Below are positions 13,506-16,307 of a stretch of DNA of 16,307 nucleotides, in pieces. This stretch comes from CAZDVK01 sp964508915 (lineage in GTDB: Bacteria > Pseudomonadota > Alphaproteobacteria > Paracaedibacterales > CAIULA01): positions 1 through 16,307 of the forward strand of contig CAZDVK010000020.1 of NCBI GenBank assembly GCA_964508915.1. Direction: 5' to 3'. Position 1 is the stretch's first letter, and every line of letters starts with the position of its first letter. The notes below the pieces were generated by a model that worked only from the letters and a program-made list of their open reading frames with translations, ran no database searches and had not been told where the DNA came from. The position numbers were made by a program, and so were the translations under genes.

Positions 13506-14285
13506 ATGAAAAAACTTTTTTTAACAACAGCTGTTGTGTCGGCATTTGGCGCATTATTGACAGCCCAGGCTTCTGTAAGTCCGTCAGCTCCTGTTGTGGC
13601 ACATCCAGGTGCTGAACCCATTTTAGAACATAGTGCTGGTGCGTCGTTATCTGCAACTGGGGTTTCATCAAAAAACGCGGCGCGTTCTAAAAAGTTAAGG
13701 GATATTATTTCTCACTTGAAAGAAGAAGGGGCGAAGCTGAAGGGGGATGCGGCATTAGCTTTTGGTTTGCATATAGGAGCCGCAGAAATTTGGTTGGGGG
13801 CTTTAGATAAACTTGAAAGTGATATTCCAGGAAAGAAAACCAAAAAAGTTATTAAAAATGAACTTGAAAAAGCACAAAACATTCTTCTTAACTTCAAAGC
13901 ACAAAGTACTGCATTTGATGGCGCAGCCTACGACAGGGTTGTTGCCTCACTCAAGGTGCAGGAAGACAAGTTAAGCAAAGTTCACCCTGAAGATAAACCT
14001 GTTGTGGAGGGTATGTTTAGCTACGCTCATCATTATCTAAAATTTGTTAACGATAACAAAGATAAACCAGGTTTGGTTGGCGCGTATTTGGGTATTATTG
14101 AGGGATATATCGCTAAAGTTTCTAAATTTATTGCCAAATCAGAGTCAAAGCCCAGGGCTGCAACGCCTCATGCCGTGACATCTGCTCCCACTGTGTCAGA
14201 TTTGAAAACTGCACCTGCAGCTTCACCTATTACCCCCTCTCCATCGGTAGTGGATGCTAGTAAGGCCGCAGCTCCAACAGCTTAG
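13506..14285 (+). CDS. unrecognised secreted alanine/lysine-rich protein, 259 aa
   Basis: No family is recognised. The signal peptide MKKLFLTTAVVSAFGALLTA ends at a good AXA site (AQA/SVS, cleavage after residue 22). The mature chain starts with a Pro/Ala/Ser-rich stretch. A helical, Lys-rich core follows (about 55-215) without cysteines, with segments such as KKLRDIISHLKEEGAKLK, FGLHIGAAEIWLGALDKLE and YAHHYLKFVNDN. The last 45 residues are a Pro/Ala/Ser/Thr tail (TSAPTV, APAASPITPSPSVV) ending KAAAPTA. The 493-aa secreted gene has a similar low-complexity tail. AAAGGAA precedes the ATG at a rather long spacing of about 11 nt. It is divergent from glnA and has its own strong terminator, so it is probably monocistronic and well expressed. 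Confidence 0.75.
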   Translation: MKKLFLTTAVVSAFGALLTAQASVSPSAPVVAHPGAEPILEHSAGASLSATGVSSKNAARSKKLRDIISHLKEEGAKLKGDAALAFGLHIGAAEIWLGALDKLESDIPGKKTKKVIKNELEKAQNILLNFKAQSTAFDGAAYDRVVASLKVQEDKLSKVHPEDKPVVEGMFSYAHHYLKFVNDNKDKPGLVGAYLGIIEGYIAKVSKFIAKSESKPRAATPHAVTSAPTVSDLKTAPAASPITPSPSVVDASKAAAPTA

Positions 14286-14312
14286 TTAATTTATTAAAGT
14301 TTGCATTACAAC

Positions 14313-14346
14313 GATCTGGGGAAGGCTTCTTCCCCAGATCTTTTTT
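14313..14346 (+). terminator. strong intrinsic terminator
   Basis: GATCTGGGGAAG (14313-14324) pairs perfectly with CTTCCCCAGATC (14329-14340) around a 4-nt GCTT loop, followed by TTTTTT. It ends the 13506-14285 transcript and isolates dksA. Confidence 0.95.
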
Positions 14347-14407
14347 GTATATAGTTAGGTATGGTGACAAAACAAATGCATTATTTTAGAAATTTTGTTT
14401 CTAGGTA

Positions 14408-14436
14408 TTGAAATTCAAAAATGAATAAGGTTTAAT
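14408..14436 (+). promoter_or_regulatory. near-consensus sigma70 promoter of dksA
   Basis: TTGAAA (14408-14413) and TTTAAT (14431-14436) are 17 nt apart, each five of six to consensus. Transcription would start near 14443, which rules out translation from the ATG at 14442 except as a leaderless start, and supports the ATG at 14469. Confidence 0.7.
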
Positions 14437-14454
14437 CAAGTATGCGTGCGTCAA

Positions 14455-14460
14455 AGAGGA
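14455..14460 (+). promoter_or_regulatory. ribosome-binding site that decides the dksA start
   Basis: AGAGGA ends 8 nt before the ATG at 14469. The earlier in-frame ATG at 14442 has no such site and lies at the predicted transcription start. Confidence 0.7.
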
Positions 14461-14468
14461 TTAAAACA

Positions 14469-14894
14469 ATGGGAATAGAATTCAAAACTTTAGAAAACTA
14501 CGAACCACAAGACAATGAACCATTCATGAGTGAAAACCAAATCGAGTTTTTTCGATCAAAGTTATTAAGCTGGCGGAGTCAGCTATTATCTGAGTGCAAT
14601 GAAACCATTAATACAATGCAGGACTCAATTACGTATGAGCCTGATACAATTGATGTTGCTTGCAATGAAATGAGTCATTCTATTGAGCTTCGTGCCAGAG
14701 ATCGTGAACGTAAGCTTATTAATAAAATTAATGAAGCATTGCGTCGTATTGATGAGGGGACTTACGGTTATTGCGAAGAGACAGGAGAGCCTATAGGCCT
14801 GAGACGCCTTGTGGCAAGGCCTATTGCAACACTCAGTTTAGAGGCACAAGAGCGCCATGAACGTAAAGAACGTATTTATCGGGAAGAAGCTTGA
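14469..14894 (+). CDS. dksA: RNA polymerase-binding transcription factor DksA
   Basis: 141 aa. DksA binds the RNA polymerase secondary channel and, with ppGpp, tunes rRNA and amino-acid promoters. The long coiled coil spans about residues 22-95 (FFRSKLLSWRSQLLSE through ELRARDRERKLINKI). The tip keeps the two aspartates (PDTIDVA, Asp59 and Asp62) that correspond to E. coli Asp71 and Asp74. In the C-terminal globular domain the four zinc cysteines of E. coli DksA are reduced to one: Cys102, Thr105, Ser123 and Ala126 occupy those positions (YCEETGEPIGLRRL, then ATLSLEAQ). It is therefore probably zinc-independent, as in many alphaproteobacterial homologues. It is monocistronic between a terminator and a converging gene 6 nt away. 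Confidence 0.95.
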   Translation: MGIEFKTLENYEPQDNEPFMSENQIEFFRSKLLSWRSQLLSECNETINTMQDSITYEPDTIDVACNEMSHSIELRARDRERKLINKINEALRRIDEGTYGYCEETGEPIGLRRLVARPIATLSLEAQERHERKERIYREEA

Positions 14895-14900
14895 AAGCAC

Positions 14901-16010
14901 TTACAAACTGAAACTTTCATAAACTCCTAAAGTTTCTTTTACCATGTGCTTTAAAGAAAAATGTTGGTCAACATGCCGTCTTGCTTGTTGGCCCATTTTC
15001 TTTTTTACATCGTTTGAAAAATTTAGCGCTTTTTCTAAAGTATCTGCTAAACGTTCTGGTTCAGCGGGTGGAACAAGTAGGCCTGTTTTATGGTCTATGC
15101 ACATTTCAGGCGTTGCGCCATGGTTTGTGCCAATATAAATGCGCTCCATCGCCATGGCTTCTGCTGTGACGCGGCCAAATGCTTCCGGGTCTGTAGAACA
15201 GTTGATAACGTAGTCAGAAGCCGCATAAGCTTCAGGCATAAAAGATGTTGGGGGAGCGAAATGAACGGGTAACCCAGCTGCTAGTTCTTTCAGTTCTTCC
15301 TGATAAGCGGTACGACCTTGAGCATCCCCCATCAAAACAACTTGAAGGTTTGATGTATTTATATGTCGTAAGGCCTTTAATAAAACACTTTGCCCTTTCC
15401 AACGTGTTAGGCGACCGGGTAATAAAATAACTTTTTGATCATGCACCTGCCATTGGCGGCGAAAGTCTTGAACTAAAAGGTCATTCACATTTTTTAGGTT
15501 AAATTTTTCGGTATCAATCCCTTCGGGGATAGTTATAACGCTGGGGTTTAGATCACCATATACATGCTGAATATGGTTAGCTACAAATTGAGAGATAGCA
15601 ATGGTTTTTTCCCCACGCACCATGCCAGAGTTGTAAAGTTTTTTGAGGGAATTTTGGGTGTTATAAACCCCATGAAATGTTGAAATCATAGGAATGCCAC
15701 ATTTTCTTGAAGCCCATAGGGCGCTCCACGCTGGTGCACGGGAATGAACATGAAGTAATTGGATAGAATGTTTTTGAATTATTTTCTCTAAATTTTTTGA
15801 GTTTTTGTACAGCTGAAGGGGGGTTTTGCAAGAAAGAGGCAAGGTTTCATGAATGCAGCCCAATTGTTCTAGCTGGGCTTGTAAAAAACCACCGGATGAT
15901 GCAACAAAAACAGGCCAATTTTGATGGCGCATTTCTGTTGCTAAATCTAATAGTGCTTGTTCAACACCGCCACTGTTTAAAGATGGCAAGATATGAAGAA
16001 TTCGTTTCAT
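14901..16010 (-). CDS. GT4-family glycosyltransferase
   Basis: 369 aa from the ATG at 16010; a TTG one codon earlier is less likely. GT-B fold retaining glycosyltransferase of family 4, probably building a surface glycan or lipopolysaccharide core in the cytoplasm. Visible features are the N-terminal acceptor-domain glycine loop SLNSGGVEQALLDLA (about 10-24), HVHSRAPAW, STFHGVYN, the start of the nucleotide-sugar domain LLPGRLTRWKGQ (about 196-207), and the EX7E motif EAFGRVTAE (Glu276 and Glu284) followed by GATPEM. The sugar donor and acceptor cannot be told from sequence. The ribosome site is weak. It converges with dksA with 6 nt between the stops, and its 5' side faces the tRNA genes. 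Confidence 0.9.
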   Translation of the reverse strand: MKRILHILPSLNSGGVEQALLDLATEMRHQNWPVFVASSGGFLQAQLEQLGCIHETLPLSCKTPLQLYKNSKNLEKIIQKHSIQLLHVHSRAPAWSALWASRKCGIPMISTFHGVYNTQNSLKKLYNSGMVRGEKTIAISQFVANHIQHVYGDLNPSVITIPEGIDTEKFNLKNVNDLLVQDFRRQWQVHDQKVILLPGRLTRWKGQSVLLKALRHINTSNLQVVLMGDAQGRTAYQEELKELAAGLPVHFAPPTSFMPEAYAASDYVINCSTDPEAFGRVTAEAMAMERIYIGTNHGATPEMCIDHKTGLLVPPAEPERLADTLEKALNFSNDVKKKMGQQARRHVDQHFSLKHMVKETLGVYESFSL

Positions 16011-16123
16011 CAAAACCAGTCAATACAATTAATAAGGGTATGATTCATTGGATGCGGTAAAAAAGTCAACAATAGTTATGTTTAAAGACTAGCTTGTTTT
16101 TGGATAAAATCCAGAAAATGTCA

Positions 16124-16152
16124 TTGACAGAGAGGCCAAAAATGCCTAAATC
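16124..16152 (+). promoter_or_regulatory. candidate promoter of the tRNA-Tyr/tRNA-Gly unit
   Basis: A perfect TTGACA (16124-16129) is followed 17 nt later by a poor -10, TAAATC (16147-16152). Other AT-rich hexamers nearby do not fit the spacing better. The tRNA begins 11 nt after the -10. No gene is seen in the 16011-16163 gap. Confidence 0.5.
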
Positions 16153-16163
16153 ATAAATAATCG

Positions 16164-16249
16164 GGAAGGATGGCCGAGTGGTTAAAGGCAGCAGACTGTA
16201 AATCTGCCGACGTTAGTCTACGTAGGTTCGAATCCTACTCCTTCCACCA
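16164..16249 (+). tRNA. tRNA-Tyr (anticodon GTA)
   Basis: A complete class II tRNA. The acceptor stem GGAAGGA/TCCTTCC, D arm GCC..GGC, anticodon stem GCAGA/TCTGC around CTGTAAA with GTA at 16198-16200, a long variable arm (CGACGTTAGTCTAC) and T arm GTAGG-TTCGAAT-CCTAC are all present. Discriminator A (16246) and an encoded CCA (16247-16249) complete it. It is followed 3 nt later by tRNA-Gly. Confidence 0.97.
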
Positions 16250-16252
16250 TAT

Positions 16253-16307
16253 GCGGGTGTAGCTTAGTGGTAAAGCTCCAGCCTTCCAAGCTGGCTATGA
16301 GGGTTCG
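16253..16307 (+). tRNA. tRNA-Gly (anticodon TCC), cut by the window end
   Basis: The 5' acceptor strand GCGGGTG, D arm, and anticodon stem CCAGC/GCTGG around CTTCCAA (anticodon TCC at 16285-16287) are present. The T arm is entered (GAGGGTTCG) before the window stops. It is probably co-transcribed with tRNA-Tyr; in many bacteria this pair precedes tuf or secE-nusG, which would lie just outside. Confidence 0.93.

Noticed and set aside
14442..14468. Earlier ATG for dksA
   Set aside because: It sits at the predicted transcription start. AGAGGA lies between it and the ATG at 14469.
1..16307. CRISPR array, prophage, integrase or rRNA
   Set aside because: No regularly spaced repeats, phage structural genes, recombinase or rRNA sequence were seen on either strand.

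Overview
The window looks like a piece of an AT-rich (roughly 40% GC) alphaproteobacterial chromosome. The best pointers are a DksA of the alphaproteobacterial type, with three of the four zinc-finger cysteines replaced, a RuvA, a Kup potassium transporter, a class I glutamine synthetase, and a tRNA-Tyr/tRNA-Gly pair with encoded CCA. A Holosporales-like or other host-associated lineage is my inference from base composition, the polyamine importer and the number of unrecognised secreted proteins. No sequence search was possible.

Layout. 1-350: a possible leftward gene start, then a 129-bp palindromic MITE-like element ending just before potF. 351-4398: an intact, tightly coupled putrescine ABC importer operon, potF-potG-potH-potI. 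4553-6034: an unrecognised 493-aa secreted protein, convergent with a leftward two-gene unit (7674-6137) of secreted proteins, the second Sel1-like. 7849-8436: ruvA with a TTG start, standing alone without ruvC or ruvB. 8445-8735: a small exported coiled-coil protein. 8848-11289 (leftward): kup followed 18 nt later by a TetR/COQ9-fold protein. 11425-11660 (leftward): a small self-contained transcription unit too short for ordinary gene calling. It has a GNRA-capped hairpin, a perfect AGGAGG ribosome site, a 33-codon ORF made mostly of Tyr-Pro-X repeats, and a strong terminator. 11886-13316 (leftward): glnA. 13506-14285: a secreted alanine/lysine-rich protein of unknown function with a strong terminator. 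14469-14894: dksA with a near-consensus promoter. 14901-16010 (leftward): a GT4 glycosyltransferase. 16164-end: tRNA-Tyr and the start of tRNA-Gly.

Functionally the window combines nutrient and ion acquisition (putrescine, potassium, ammonium assimilation), stress and stringent control (DksA), DNA repair (RuvA), envelope glycosylation, and five exported proteins of unknown function. The observations most worth following are: (1) the 33-aa Tyr-Pro repeat peptide and its compact transcript; (2) the GlnA Tyr-to-Phe change at the adenylylation site, which would disconnect it from GlnE control; and (3) the MITE-like element whose right end seems to build the -10 box of the potF promoter.
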